Origin: Brevundimonas sp. LM2
GTDB lineage: Bacteria; Pseudomonadota; Alphaproteobacteria; Caulobacterales; Caulobacteraceae
Assembly (NCBI RefSeq): GCF_002002865.1
Contig: NZ_CP019508.1
Span: 1,394,501 to 1,458,500 of the forward strand
Direction of reading: 5' to 3'
Length of the DNA stretch: 64,000 nt
Shown: positions 41,973 to 50,430 of the stretch, piece by piece
Layout of the letters: the number at the start of each line of letters is the position of its first letter
Position numbering within the stretch: the first letter of the stretch is position 1
Notes under the pieces: generated by a model
Seen by the model: the letters and a program-made list of their open reading frames with translations, nothing else
The model's database searches: none
Told to the model about the DNA's origin: nothing
Translations under genes and position numbers: made by a program

Positions 41973-43112
41973 GTGATCAAACGACATTTCTTCCTCGTGA
42001 TCGCCGCCGTGGCGCTCGGCCTCATGATCGTGGCGGCCGTGTTGCGCGTGGCCTTCGCCGAGGACGAGACCGGCGGACCCGGCGGTGGGCCAGGCGGCCC
42101 GGGTGGTCGGGCTCAGGCCGTTGCGGCGGCCGTGGTCGGGACGCGATCGTTCAGCGACCAGATCGACGTCCTGGGCGTCGCCAGGGGCGAGCGTTCGGTC
42201 AACATCACCTCCAGCTCGAGCGAACTGATCACGCGGGTGTTGTTCCAGGACGGTCAGCGCGTCACGGCGGGAACGCCTCTGGTCGAGCTGCAGGCCCGCG
42301 AGGAGGAAGCCGGAATCATCGAGGCGCGCGCCCGGGTCGGCCTGGCGCAGCAGCAGTACCAACGCTATTCCACCCTGGGCGAGCAGGGGTATGCCCCGCG
42401 CATGATGGTCGAGCAGTACCGCGCCGAGTTGGCCAGCGCCCGCGCCTCGCTGCAGGCGGCGGAGGCGCGTCAGGGCGACCGGTCGATCCGAGCGCCGTTC
42501 AGCGGCGTGCTGGGGCTCAGCAGCGTGACGGCCGGGACGCTGATCAACCCCGGCGCCGTGATCACGACGCTGGACGCCATCGATACCATCCGCGTCGATT
42601 TCCCGGTGCCGGAGCGCTACATCAACGTGCTGCGGACAGGACTGCCGATCACCGCCACGGCGGACGCTTTCGGGGACCAGCCGTTCGAGGGCCGTATCGC
42701 TCTGATCGATACCCGGATCAACGAACAGACCCGCGCGGTGATCGCGCGGGCGGAGTTCCCCAATCCCGGCTACCGAATCCGACCCGGCATGTTGGTGCGC
42801 GTGGCGGTGCAGCAGGGTCAGCGCCAGAGCACGGCGGTTCCCGAAGCGGCGATCCAGTATGAGGGCGACGGTGCCTTCGTCTACCGCATCGCCGGAGGCG
42901 AGGAGGGATCCACCGCTCAGCGGGTCGAGGTCGAGACCGGGGTGGTCGAGAACGGATTCGTCGAGATCCTGTCGGGCCTGCGCGCCGGGGAGCGGATCGT
43001 CGCGTCCGGCCTGAACCGGATCCAGCCGAACTCACCCGTGACGGTGGCCGGGGCGCGGGCCGCCCCGACCTCGGGCACGGCCCCGGCGGCAGCGCAGGGC
43101 GGCTCGCGATGA
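41973..43112 (+). CDS. RND efflux periplasmic adaptor subunit
   Basis: The 379-aa membrane-fusion protein has an N-terminal membrane anchor (FFLVIAAVALGLMIVAAVLR), a glycine-rich linker, barrel-sandwich half-lipoyl segments (VARGERSVNITSSSSELITR, DRSIRAPFSGVLGLSSVTAG) and an alpha-hairpin with coiled-coil character (AREEEAGIIEARARVGLAQQ). It would bridge the RND pump to an outer-membrane channel. GTG at 41973 starts the anchor. It overlaps the pump gene by 4 nt. No outer-membrane factor or regulator is adjacent. Confidence 0.9.
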   Translation: MIKRHFFLVIAAVALGLMIVAAVLRVAFAEDETGGPGGGPGGPGGRAQAVAAAVVGTRSFSDQIDVLGVARGERSVNITSSSSELITRVLFQDGQRVTAGTPLVELQAREEEAGIIEARARVGLAQQQYQRYSTLGEQGYAPRMMVEQYRAELASARASLQAAEARQGDRSIRAPFSGVLGLSSVTAGTLINPGAVITTLDAIDTIRVDFPVPERYINVLRTGLPITATADAFGDQPFEGRIALIDTRINEQTRAVIARAEFPNPGYRIRPGMLVRVAVQQGQRQSTAVPEAAIQYEGDGAFVYRIAGGEEGSTAQRVEVETGVVENGFVEILSGLRAGERIVASGLNRIQPNSPVTVAGARAAPTSGTAPAAAQGGSR

Positions 43113-46100
43113 TGGTTTCCGACCTCGCCGTCCGCCGCCCGGTCTTCGCGGCGGTGGCGGCGATCGTGCTGTCGGTCGTCGGCCTGGCCGCCTTCTTCGT
43201 CACGCCGGTGCGCGAACTGCCCGATGTCGATCCGCCGACCGTCTCGGTCTCGACCAGCTATGCCGGGGCCTCCGCCGAGGTCATCGAGAGCCGGATCACC
43301 GAGCCGATCGAACAGGAGCTGGCGGGAATCCAAGGGGTTGAGCGGATCAACTCCACCAGTCGCGACGGACGGTCGAACGTCAACGTCGAGTTCGCGCTCG
43401 ATCGCGACATCGACGTCGCGGCCAATGACGTGCGCGACCGGGTTTCACGGGCCCAGGGCTCGCTGCCCGACCAGGCCGATCCGCCCCAGATCGCGAAGGC
43501 CGACTCCGACTCCCAGCCGATCATGATCCTGTTCTTCCGGTCGGAAACGATGAACCGGCTGGAGCTGACGGATTATGCGGACCGCTATCTGGTCGATCAG
43601 CTGGCGACGGTTCCCGGGGTGGCGACCGTCAATATCTATGGCGAGCAGCGCTATTCGATGCGGATCTGGCTGGATGCCGATGCCCTGGGGGCGCGCGGTC
43701 TGACGGTCTCCGACGTCGAGGACGCGCTGTCGAGCCAGAACGTCGAACTGCCCGCCGGGACGCTGGAAGGCGCGGCCAAGGACTATACGGTCCGCGTGGC
43801 GCGAAACTATGCGCGGGCCGAGGATTTCGCCAACCTGCCGATCGGTACGACCGGAGCGGCCTCGGTCGCTTCCGGCAGCGGCGCGGCGCTCGCGGCCAGC
43901 ACCACGGGCGCCACGGCGACGGGGGCCCTTCAGCCGGTGGCCCGGTACGTCACCCGCCTGGGCGACGTCGCACGCGTCGAGGAGGCACCCGAGGAGGACC
44001 GCCGCCTGTTCCGCGGCAACGGCCTGGACCAGATCGGCCTCGCGGTCACCCGCCAGTCCCAGGCCAACGACCTCGAGATTTCCAGCGGCGTCGAAGCGCT
44101 GATCGAAACCGTCCGGCCCAGCCTGCCGGAAGGCACCGAGCTGGAGGTCGGCTCGGACAACTCCGTCTTCACCTCACACGCGATCGACGAGGTCTGGATC
44201 ACCATCGGGATCTCGATGGCCCTGGTGGCCTTCGTGAACTTCGTGTTCCTCGGCAGTCTGCGCGCGGCGATCATCCCGTCGATCGTGGCGCCCATCTGCC
44301 TGCTGGCGACCTTCATCGTGCTGGCGCCGCTCGGGTTCTCGCTCAATCTGCTGACCCTCCTGGCGCTGGTGCTTGCCATCGGCCTGGTCGTCGATGACGC
44401 GATCGTGGTGGTCGAGAACATCCAGCGCCGCCTGGACCATGGGGAGCCGCCGCTGGTCGCCGCCGAGCGGGGAACGCGCCAGGTCTTCTTCGCCGTTATC
44501 GCCACGACCCTGGTCCTGCTGGCCGTCTTCGCACCCCTGCTGTTCCTGCCCGGCTACGTCGGCCGTCTGTTCGTCGAACTGGCGGCGGCGATCGCTGCGG
44601 CCATCGCCTTCTCGGCCTTCCTGGCCCTGACCCTGACGCCGATGATGGCGTCCAAGATCCTGCGGCCTGCCGAGGGCGGCACCTGGATGGCGCGCAAGGT
44701 CGATGGGGCGATGGACAAGCTGAAGCACTCCTACGAGAATTCGCTGGGGGCCTTGGTCGGCAAGCGGGCCGCCGTCATCGCCGTGGCCCTGGTGGTGCTG
44801 GGCGTGGGCGGAGGCGCGGGGCTGATGTTCCTGACCCTGCCCAACGAGCTGGTTCCCGCCGAGGATCGGGGACGCGTCCAGGTCCGGGTCCAGGGCCCGG
44901 AAGGGGCGGGCTTCGACTACACGCGCCAGATCATGCTCGGCCTGGAGCCGATCATGGCGGGCTATCTCGAGAACGGCGAGGCGGCCAACTTCCTGATCTC
45001 CGCTCCCGGTTTCGGGGGGAGCGGCTTCAACTCCGGCAATGCGGTTCTGAACCTTGCGGACTGGTCCGAGCGGGACAGGACGGCTGACGAGATCGCTCAG
45101 GAACTGAACGGCAAGCTGCGGAGCCAGACGAGCGCCCAGGTGAACGCATCCACCCCGGGGGCTTTCCAGCGCGGCGGCGGGAATTCCAACTCGATCGAAA
45201 TGATCGTCACGGGGGCCGAATACGCCGACATCTATGCGTGGCTTCAGCCGGTTCTGGCCGCGGCGCTGGAGAATCCGGGCTTTTCCCGCCCGCGACTGAA
45301 CTATGAGCCCAACTCGCCGCGCCTTCTGGTCGACGTCGATCCGCAGCAGGCGGCGGCCCTGGGGGTTTCGTCGCAGGAGATCGGGCGGACGCTCGAGACC
45401 ATGTTCGGGTCACGGCGTGCCACCACCTATCTGCGCGGCGGACAGGAATACGACGTCATCCTGCAGACCGAGCGGGCCGACCGCACCAACGTCACCGATT
45501 TGGAGACCCTGTATGTGGCGACGGGAGGCGGCAGTCTGGTGCCCCTGTCGTCGGTCGTCGAGACGACGCTGGCGGGCGATACGCCGGACCGGCGTCGTCT
45601 GGATCGCCAGCGGGCCATCAGCATCAGCGCCGACCTGAACCCCGGAACGACCATCGCCGATGCGGTGACCTTCTTCGACGATCTGGTCGCGCAGCAGCCT
45701 CAAGGCGTGGTCGCCATCCAGTACGGGGGGGCGGCGCGCGACCAGCAGGAGGCGGGCAATGCCGTGGGGATCGCCTTCGTCTTCGCCCTGTTGCTGGTGT
45801 TCCTGGCCCTGGCGGCCCAGTTCGAGAGCTGGATCACCCCGGCGGTGATCATGCTGACGGTGCCGCTGGCGGCGGCGGGCGGGCTGTTCGGCCTGCTGAT
45901 GGCGGGCTCCAGTCTGAACATCTACAGCCAGATCGGCCTGATCATCCTGATCGGGATCGCGGCCAAGAACGGCATCCTGATCGTGGAGTTCGCCAACCAG
46001 CTGCGCGACCAGGGGCGGTCGATCCGCGAGGCGATCATCGAAAGCTCGGCCCTGCGTCTGCGGCCGATCATCATGACCTCGATCGCCACCTCGTTCGGGG

Positions 46101-46333
46101 CCCTGCCGCTGGCGCTGTGGCAGGGGGCGGGGGCGGGCAGCCGCCAGACCATCGGCGTGGTCATCTTCGTCGGCGCGATCTTCGCGACGACCCTGACGCT
46201 GTTCGTGGTGCCGGTGATCTATGGGGCGCTGGCGCGGTTCACCCGCTCGCCGGAGTACACGACCCGCAAGATCGAGGAGTGGGAGGCCCAGGAAGCCACC
46301 GCCAACGACCGCATCACCGCCGCGGCGGAGTAG
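43109..46333 (+). CDS. RND multidrug/solute efflux permease
   Basis: The 1074-aa AcrB-type pump shows the twelve-helix pattern with two large periplasmic loops, DLAVRRPVFAAVAAIVLSVV at the N-terminus, the proton-relay Asp pair in GLVVDDAIVVVENIQ and the TM10 Lys in GIAAKNGILIVEFANQ. An odd low-complexity stretch (about residues 248-270, rich in Gly/Ala/Thr/Ser: GSGAALAASTTGATATGA) sits in the first periplasmic domain. It is the typical HAE1-type pump in adaptor-pump order; substrate unknown. Confidence 0.93.
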   Translation: MMVSDLAVRRPVFAAVAAIVLSVVGLAAFFVTPVRELPDVDPPTVSVSTSYAGASAEVIESRITEPIEQELAGIQGVERINSTSRDGRSNVNVEFALDRDIDVAANDVRDRVSRAQGSLPDQADPPQIAKADSDSQPIMILFFRSETMNRLELTDYADRYLVDQLATVPGVATVNIYGEQRYSMRIWLDADALGARGLTVSDVEDALSSQNVELPAGTLEGAAKDYTVRVARNYARAEDFANLPIGTTGAASVASGSGAALAASTTGATATGALQPVARYVTRLGDVARVEEAPEEDRRLFRGNGLDQIGLAVTRQSQANDLEISSGVEALIETVRPSLPEGTELEVGSDNSVFTSHAIDEVWITIGISMALVAFVNFVFLGSLRAAIIPSIVAPICLLATFIVLAPLGFSLNLLTLLALVLAIGLVVDDAIVVVENIQRRLDHGEPPLVAAERGTRQVFFAVIATTLVLLAVFAPLLFLPGYVGRLFVELAAAIAAAIAFSAFLALTLTPMMASKILRPAEGGTWMARKVDGAMDKLKHSYENSLGALVGKRAAVIAVALVVLGVGGGAGLMFLTLPNELVPAEDRGRVQVRVQGPEGAGFDYTRQIMLGLEPIMAGYLENGEAANFLISAPGFGGSGFNSGNAVLNLADWSERDRTADEIAQELNGKLRSQTSAQVNASTPGAFQRGGGNSNSIEMIVTGAEYADIYAWLQPVLAAALENPGFSRPRLNYEPNSPRLLVDVDPQQAAALGVSSQEIGRTLETMFGSRRATTYLRGGQEYDVILQTERADRTNVTDLETLYVATGGGSLVPLSSVVETTLAGDTPDRRRLDRQRAISISADLNPGTTIADAVTFFDDLVAQQPQGVVAIQYGGAARDQQEAGNAVGIAFVFALLLVFLALAAQFESWITPAVIMLTVPLAAAGGLFGLLMAGSSLNIYSQIGLIILIGIAAKNGILIVEFANQLRDQGRSIREAIIESSALRLRPIIMTSIATSFGALPLALWQGAGAGSRQTIGVVIFVGAIFATTLTLFVVPVIYGALARFTRSPEYTTRKIEEWEAQEATANDRITAAAE

Positions 46334-46459
46334 GCTGGCGGCCGGTGCCGCGCCGCGTCGGCGCTCGCGTCGTCTTGCCGCTGGACGAACCGCTAGCGCG
46401 TCTGATAAGCGTTCGCAGGTAGCGGAGACTCACAGAGGGTCTTCGACAAGGCGAGCGTC

Positions 46460-46732
46460 ATGAGCAACGTCATTTCCCTGTCTGAAGCCCGTCTGGGCGA
46501 CAAGGGCGTCCTCACCCGGGTCGGCGCGGATGCCCGCGACGAACACGGTGCCGAGCTGGAACGCCGCCTGCTGGAGCTGGGCCTGGTCGAGGGCGCGGTG
46601 ATCCAGCTTCTGCATCAAGGCGCGATCGGCAAGGATCCCATGGCGCTTAAGGTCGATGACATGCGGGTCGCCCTGCGCCGCCGCGAGGCCCGGGGCCTGA
46701 CCCTCGAGTTGTTCGCAGAAGCCGCCGAATAG
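46460..46732 (+). CDS. feoA: Ferrous iron transport protein FeoA
   Basis: FeoA is a small SH3-like cytoplasmic partner of FeoB. The 90-aa protein has ERRLLELGLVEGAVIQLLHQ and GKDPMALKVDDMRVALRRRE, the FeoA core. It precedes feoB by 2 nt. feoC is absent. I saw no convincing Fur or Irr box in the 126-bp gap upstream. Confidence 0.92.
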   Translation: MSNVISLSEARLGDKGVLTRVGADARDEHGAELERRLLELGLVEGAVIQLLHQGAIGKDPMALKVDDMRVALRRREARGLTLELFAEAAE

Positions 46733-46734
46733 GC

Positions 46735-48606
46735 ATGGACGTTGCCGTCAGGCCCGTCCGGGTCGCCCTGGTCGGCAATCCGAACAGCGGAAAGACAGCC
46801 CTCTTCAATGCCTTGACGGGGGCCCACCAGAAGGTGGCCAACTACGCCGGCGTGACCGTCGAGCGGAAGGAGGGGCGTATTCTGGGCGCATCCGGCCGGT
46901 CGATGTCGGTTCTGGACCTGCCGGGTACCTATTCATTGCGCGCCCGCAGCCCGGACGAGGAAGTCACCCGCGACGCCGTGCTGGGCCGGCTTCAGGGCGA
47001 GGCCGTACCCGATGTGATCGTGGCCGTGGCCGATGCGACCAATCTGCGGCTGGTGCTGCGGCTGATCCTGGAGCTGAAGGCCGTCGGACGGCCGATGGTC
47101 CTGGCCCTGAACATGTACGACATCGCCCAGCGTCAGGGGCTGCGGATCGATCTGGAGCGGTTGCAGGCCGAGCTGGGCCTGCCGATCTTCACCACCGTGG
47201 CGACGCGCAAGCGCGGCATCGCCGAACTGGTCGAGGGCATCGAGACGGCGGCGGGGCCCGGCTGGGTCTCGGCGGGGGAGGCCTGGGTCGCCCCGGATGC
47301 CGAGGCCCTGCGCGGGGCCCATCGGCGCGCCGAACAGATCATGCGCGACTGCGTGCGCCCCCCCGAGCGGCCGGACACCCTGACCGGCAAGATCGACGGT
47401 GTCCTTCTGCATCCGGTGGCCGGGCTCGCCATCCTGATGGTCTTGCTGTTCGTGATGTTCCAGGCGGTCTTCACCTGGGCCGGGCCGCTGATGGACGTGA
47501 TCGAGGCGGGCTTCACCGCCTTGGGCGAGCTGGTGGCCACGGTGCTGCCGGACGGACTGATCCAAAGCCTGCTGATCGATGGGATCATTTCAGGCGTCGG
47601 GTCGGTGCTAATCTTCCTGCCGCAGATCCTGATCCTGTTCCTGTTCATCATCGTGCTGGAGGATTTCGGCTATATGGCCCGCGCGGCCTTCCTGATGGAC
47701 CGGATCATGGGCGGGGCCGGGCTGCACGGCCGGGCCTTCATCCCCCTGCTGTCCAGCTTCGCCTGCGCCATTCCGGGCATCATGGCGGCGCGGGTGATCG
47801 ATTCGAAGCGCGACCGGCTGACCACCATCATGGTCGCCCCGCTGATGACCTGCTCGGCCCGGATTCCGGTCTATACGCTGATCATCGCCGCCTTCATTCC
47901 GAACGAGACGGTCTGGGGCTTCGCCAACCTGCAGGGTCTGGTGATGTTCGGCCTGTACGCGGCGGGCATCATCAGCGCGCTTCTGGTCTCCTTCGTCATC
48001 CGCAAGGTGTTCTGGCGGGGGGCGGTGGAGCCCTTCATGATGGAACTGCCGGCCTATAAGACGCCCGACGCCAAGTCTGTGGCCATCAACCTGTGGATCC
48101 GCGCGCGCATCTTCATGGCCCGCGCGGCCCGAATCATCCTGCCGTTGATGATCGTGGTCTGGGCCCTCTCGACCTTCCCCTATCCGCCCGAGGGGGCCGT
48201 GGGGCCCGCCATCGACTATTCCTTCGCCGGGATGATCGGCCATGCGCTGGAGCCGCTGTTCGCGCCGATCGGCTTCAACTGGCAGATGGTCGTCGCCCTG
48301 GTGCCCGGCATGGCGGCGCGCGAGGTGGCGGTGGCGGCCCTGGGCACCGTCTATGCGATCGGCGATCCGGAGGCCGCGGGCAGTCTTCTGGGGGCGACCC
48401 TGGCGGCGCAATGGTCGCTGGCGACCGGCCTCAGCTTCCTGGCCTGGTATGTCTTCGCGCCCCAGTGCGTCGCCACCCTGGGCGTGGTGAAGCGCGAGCT
48501 GAACAGCTGGAAGTGGATGTGGGTTATGATCGTCTACATGTTCGCCCTGGCCTATCTCGGCGCCCTCGTGACCTATCGCGTCGCCGTCGCCCTGGGTGGC
48601 GGCTGA
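46735..48606 (+). CDS. feoB: Ferrous iron transporter FeoB
   Basis: FeoB is the Fe2+ inner-membrane transporter with an N-terminal G domain: G1 GNPNSGKTALFNALTG (about residues 14-29), G3 DLPGTYSLR, G4 NMYD, and then two Gate domains (CAIPGIMAARVI; GMAAREVAVAALGTVYAI). 623 aa is at the short end for FeoB, consistent with a lack of the long C-terminal part. It is used under low-oxygen or acidic conditions when ferrous iron is available. Confidence 0.95.
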   Translation: MDVAVRPVRVALVGNPNSGKTALFNALTGAHQKVANYAGVTVERKEGRILGASGRSMSVLDLPGTYSLRARSPDEEVTRDAVLGRLQGEAVPDVIVAVADATNLRLVLRLILELKAVGRPMVLALNMYDIAQRQGLRIDLERLQAELGLPIFTTVATRKRGIAELVEGIETAAGPGWVSAGEAWVAPDAEALRGAHRRAEQIMRDCVRPPERPDTLTGKIDGVLLHPVAGLAILMVLLFVMFQAVFTWAGPLMDVIEAGFTALGELVATVLPDGLIQSLLIDGIISGVGSVLIFLPQILILFLFIIVLEDFGYMARAAFLMDRIMGGAGLHGRAFIPLLSSFACAIPGIMAARVIDSKRDRLTTIMVAPLMTCSARIPVYTLIIAAFIPNETVWGFANLQGLVMFGLYAAGIISALLVSFVIRKVFWRGAVEPFMMELPAYKTPDAKSVAINLWIRARIFMARAARIILPLMIVVWALSTFPYPPEGAVGPAIDYSFAGMIGHALEPLFAPIGFNWQMVVALVPGMAAREVAVAALGTVYAIGDPEAAGSLLGATLAAQWSLATGLSFLAWYVFAPQCVATLGVVKRELNSWKWMWVMIVYMFALAYLGALVTYRVAVALGGG

Positions 48607-48632
48607 GGCCCGAACCGGGCTAAGCGGGCGTC

Positions 48633-49394
48633 GTGTCCGCCCCCGTCGTCATCGCTATCCTCATGGGCCTGCTGGGCCTGATCGTCGGCAGTTTCATCGC
48701 CGCCGTGACCGTGCGCCTGCCGCGCGACGAGGACATCGTGTTCGAGCCCTCGCACTGCATGAGCTGCCAGGCCCCGCTGAAGCCCTGGCACCTGGTCCCG
48801 GTGGTCAGCTGGCTGGCGCAGCGGGGGCGGTGCGCGACGTGCGGGGCGGCGGTGTCGCCGCGCTATGTGTTGATCGAGTGCGGCGCGGGGGCCATCGGGG
48901 TCTGGGCCGGACTGTTCGGGGCCGAGGCCGGGTGGGTCACGATCGGGGCCACGGCCGTGCTGGGCTGGCAGCTGCTGCTGATCGCCCTGATCGACGCCGA
49001 GAATTTCTGGCTGCCGGACGAGCTGACCCTGCCTCTGATCGGGACCGGGCTGGTGGCGACGGCACTGATGGCGCGGGCCTGGCCGGTGGATCAGATGATC
49101 GGGGCGGTGGCGGGCTTCGGCACGCTGTGGGCCCTGGCCGCGTTGTATCGGCTGATCCGCAGGCGCGAAGGGCTGGGTGGGGGCGATCCGATCCTGTTCG
49201 CGGGCGCGGGGGCCTGGGTCGGCTGGATGGGCCTGCCCAGCGTGCTGCTGTGGGCCTGCGCGGCCGGGATCAGCGTGGTGCTGACCCTGCTGATCACGCG
49301 ACGCACCGTATCGGGCAGCGACCGGTTGCCATTTGGCACCTTCCTGGCCATCGGCATCTGGCTGACCTGGCTGTACGGGCCGCTGGGGGGGTAG
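48633..49394 (+). CDS. Prepilin peptidase (A24 family)
   Basis: The 253-aa integral membrane enzyme cleaves and N-methylates type IV prepilins or pseudopilins. An N-terminal cytoplasmic loop has two CxxC pairs (CMSC, CATC) that bind zinc, and the aspartates sit in LIALIDAENFWLPDEL and GLGGGDPILFAGAG (the GxGD type). Seven or so membrane helices are seen. GTG at 48633 has no strong ribosome-binding site. In Caulobacterales similar enzymes are CpaA (Flp pili) or PilD-like; the four-Cys version favours the PilD/GspO type. Confidence 0.87.
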   Translation: MSAPVVIAILMGLLGLIVGSFIAAVTVRLPRDEDIVFEPSHCMSCQAPLKPWHLVPVVSWLAQRGRCATCGAAVSPRYVLIECGAGAIGVWAGLFGAEAGWVTIGATAVLGWQLLLIALIDAENFWLPDELTLPLIGTGLVATALMARAWPVDQMIGAVAGFGTLWALAALYRLIRRREGLGGGDPILFAGAGAWVGWMGLPSVLLWACAAGISVVLTLLITRRTVSGSDRLPFGTFLAIGIWLTWLYGPLGG

Positions 49395-49407
49395 GGACGG
49401 GCGGTCG

Positions 49408-49530
49408 AAAAAACACAGTCCGACCCGTCCGACCCGTCCGACCCGTTCGGGGACGGGGTGGTGTAATCGACAATGGCAAAGACCGCGATCGAGCCGTCAA
49501 TGTAACACCGAATTGCGTCAAAACTGGTCG
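49408..49530 (-). repeat. Dispersed intergenic element, copy B, ending as a terminator
   Basis: Read on the minus strand: CGACCAGTTTTGACGCA (49530-49514), GGTCTTTG (49484-49477), GTCCCCGAA (49454-49446), then three CGGGTCGGA repeats (49445-49419) and TTTTTT (49413-49408). The same blocks in the same order form copy A at 32031-32160 on the plus strand; 15 of 17 bases match in the first block. It begins about 5 nt after the tetR stop and probably terminates tetR. Confidence 0.7.
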
Positions 49531-49534
49531 TAGT

Positions 49535-50167
49535 TCAGCGCCCGGTGACCAGCTTCACGACGATGTGGGCGGTGGTGTCGATGATGGCGTCGGATTTCGT
49601 GTCTCCCCGGCGCATCAGGTCGAAGCCTGCGGCGACGGATTCGACCAGGTTGGCGACCTCATAGGAGGCCAGGCGCGGGTCCAGGCCCTGGGCGTGATAG
49701 CCGGTGGCATGGGCCACGGCGATGCGCCGCTCCAGCGACAGGTGAACCCGGCGCAGACGGCGCACGCGCGCCTCCACGAAGCCGATCTCGCCCTTGTCGG
49801 CCAGCATGTGCTCGATGCGCAGGACCGGGCCGTGGTCGCGCCAGATCATCAGCACGTCGACGACGTAGGCGCGGGCGGCGGCGAACGCCTGGTCCGCCGA
49901 CCAGTCGCCGTCGAGATGGCGCGACAGGGGCTGGAAATCGACCGCAGCCGCCTCGCACAGGGCCAGGACCGGCTCCTCCACCGTCTTGAAATAGGTGTAG
50001 AAATTGGACGGCGACACCCCGGCCTCGGCTGCCACCTCGGCGACGCGCAGCTCGCCCAGGTGGCGGCGCTCCAGCAGGCGGCGGGTGGCGTCCAGGATTG
50101 CCGTGCGCGTCCGCCCGCCCCGCGCCCCGATGCGGTGTCCCAGCTTGTTGATGGAGCGTTCTGGCAT
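49535..50167 (-). CDS. TetR-family transcriptional regulator
   Basis: The 210-aa protein has an N-terminal TetR DNA-binding domain (RTAILDATRRLLERRHLGEL, VAEVAAEAGVSPSNFYTYFK) and a helical ligand-binding domain ending DAIIDTTAHIVVKLVTGR. ATG at 50167 begins MPERSINKLGHRIGARGGRT; an ATG at 50254 would add 29 poorly patterned residues. It is divergent from a TonB-dependent receptor gene and an inverted repeat lies between them, so it likely regulates the receptor. Confidence 0.87.
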   Translation of the reverse strand: MPERSINKLGHRIGARGGRTRTAILDATRRLLERRHLGELRVAEVAAEAGVSPSNFYTYFKTVEEPVLALCEAAAVDFQPLSRHLDGDWSADQAFAAARAYVVDVLMIWRDHGPVLRIEHMLADKGEIGFVEARVRRLRRVHLSLERRIAVAHATGYHAQGLDPRLASYEVANLVESVAAGFDLMRRGDTKSDAIIDTTAHIVVKLVTGR

Positions 50168-50278
50168 GGGCGTGACCGGGAGGCGCGGTGTCGATGAAAA
50201 GATCGCTACGGCCTTGGACGACGTAAGGGTTCCGTACGGACGGTCAGCCATCATAAGCTTAGCTGCGCAGACCCCTTA

Positions 50279-50304
50279 TTTCAATGGCGTTTCCGACATT
50301 GAAA
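50279..50304. promoter_or_regulatory. Inverted repeat between tetR and TonB-dependent receptor
   Basis: TTTCAATG (50279-50286) and CATTGAAA (50297-50304) form a perfect 8-bp inverted repeat with a 10-nt spacer, typical of TetR-family operators. A second short perfect repeat, ATAGAATTTCTAT (50339-50351), follows towards the receptor gene. Both lie in the 263-bp gap between the two divergent starts. Confidence 0.6.
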
Positions 50305-50430
50305 GCGAGCCAACAGTAGAAGCACCACACAGTGACCAATAGAATTTCTATGGGGTCGCGCCGAAGATTTCGCACGTTGCCCGTTCCGCTCTCTCCTAGG
50401 CTTTCAGCTCTGAAACAGGGGAATGATCGC

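Noticed and set aside
46334..46459. Fur or Irr box upstream of feoAB
   Set aside because: No sequence close to a Fur box was seen by eye; a motif scan with an alphaproteobacterial matrix would be needed.
49419..49445. CRISPR-like array of short repeats
   Set aside because: The units are 9 bp, contiguous, without spacers or cas genes.
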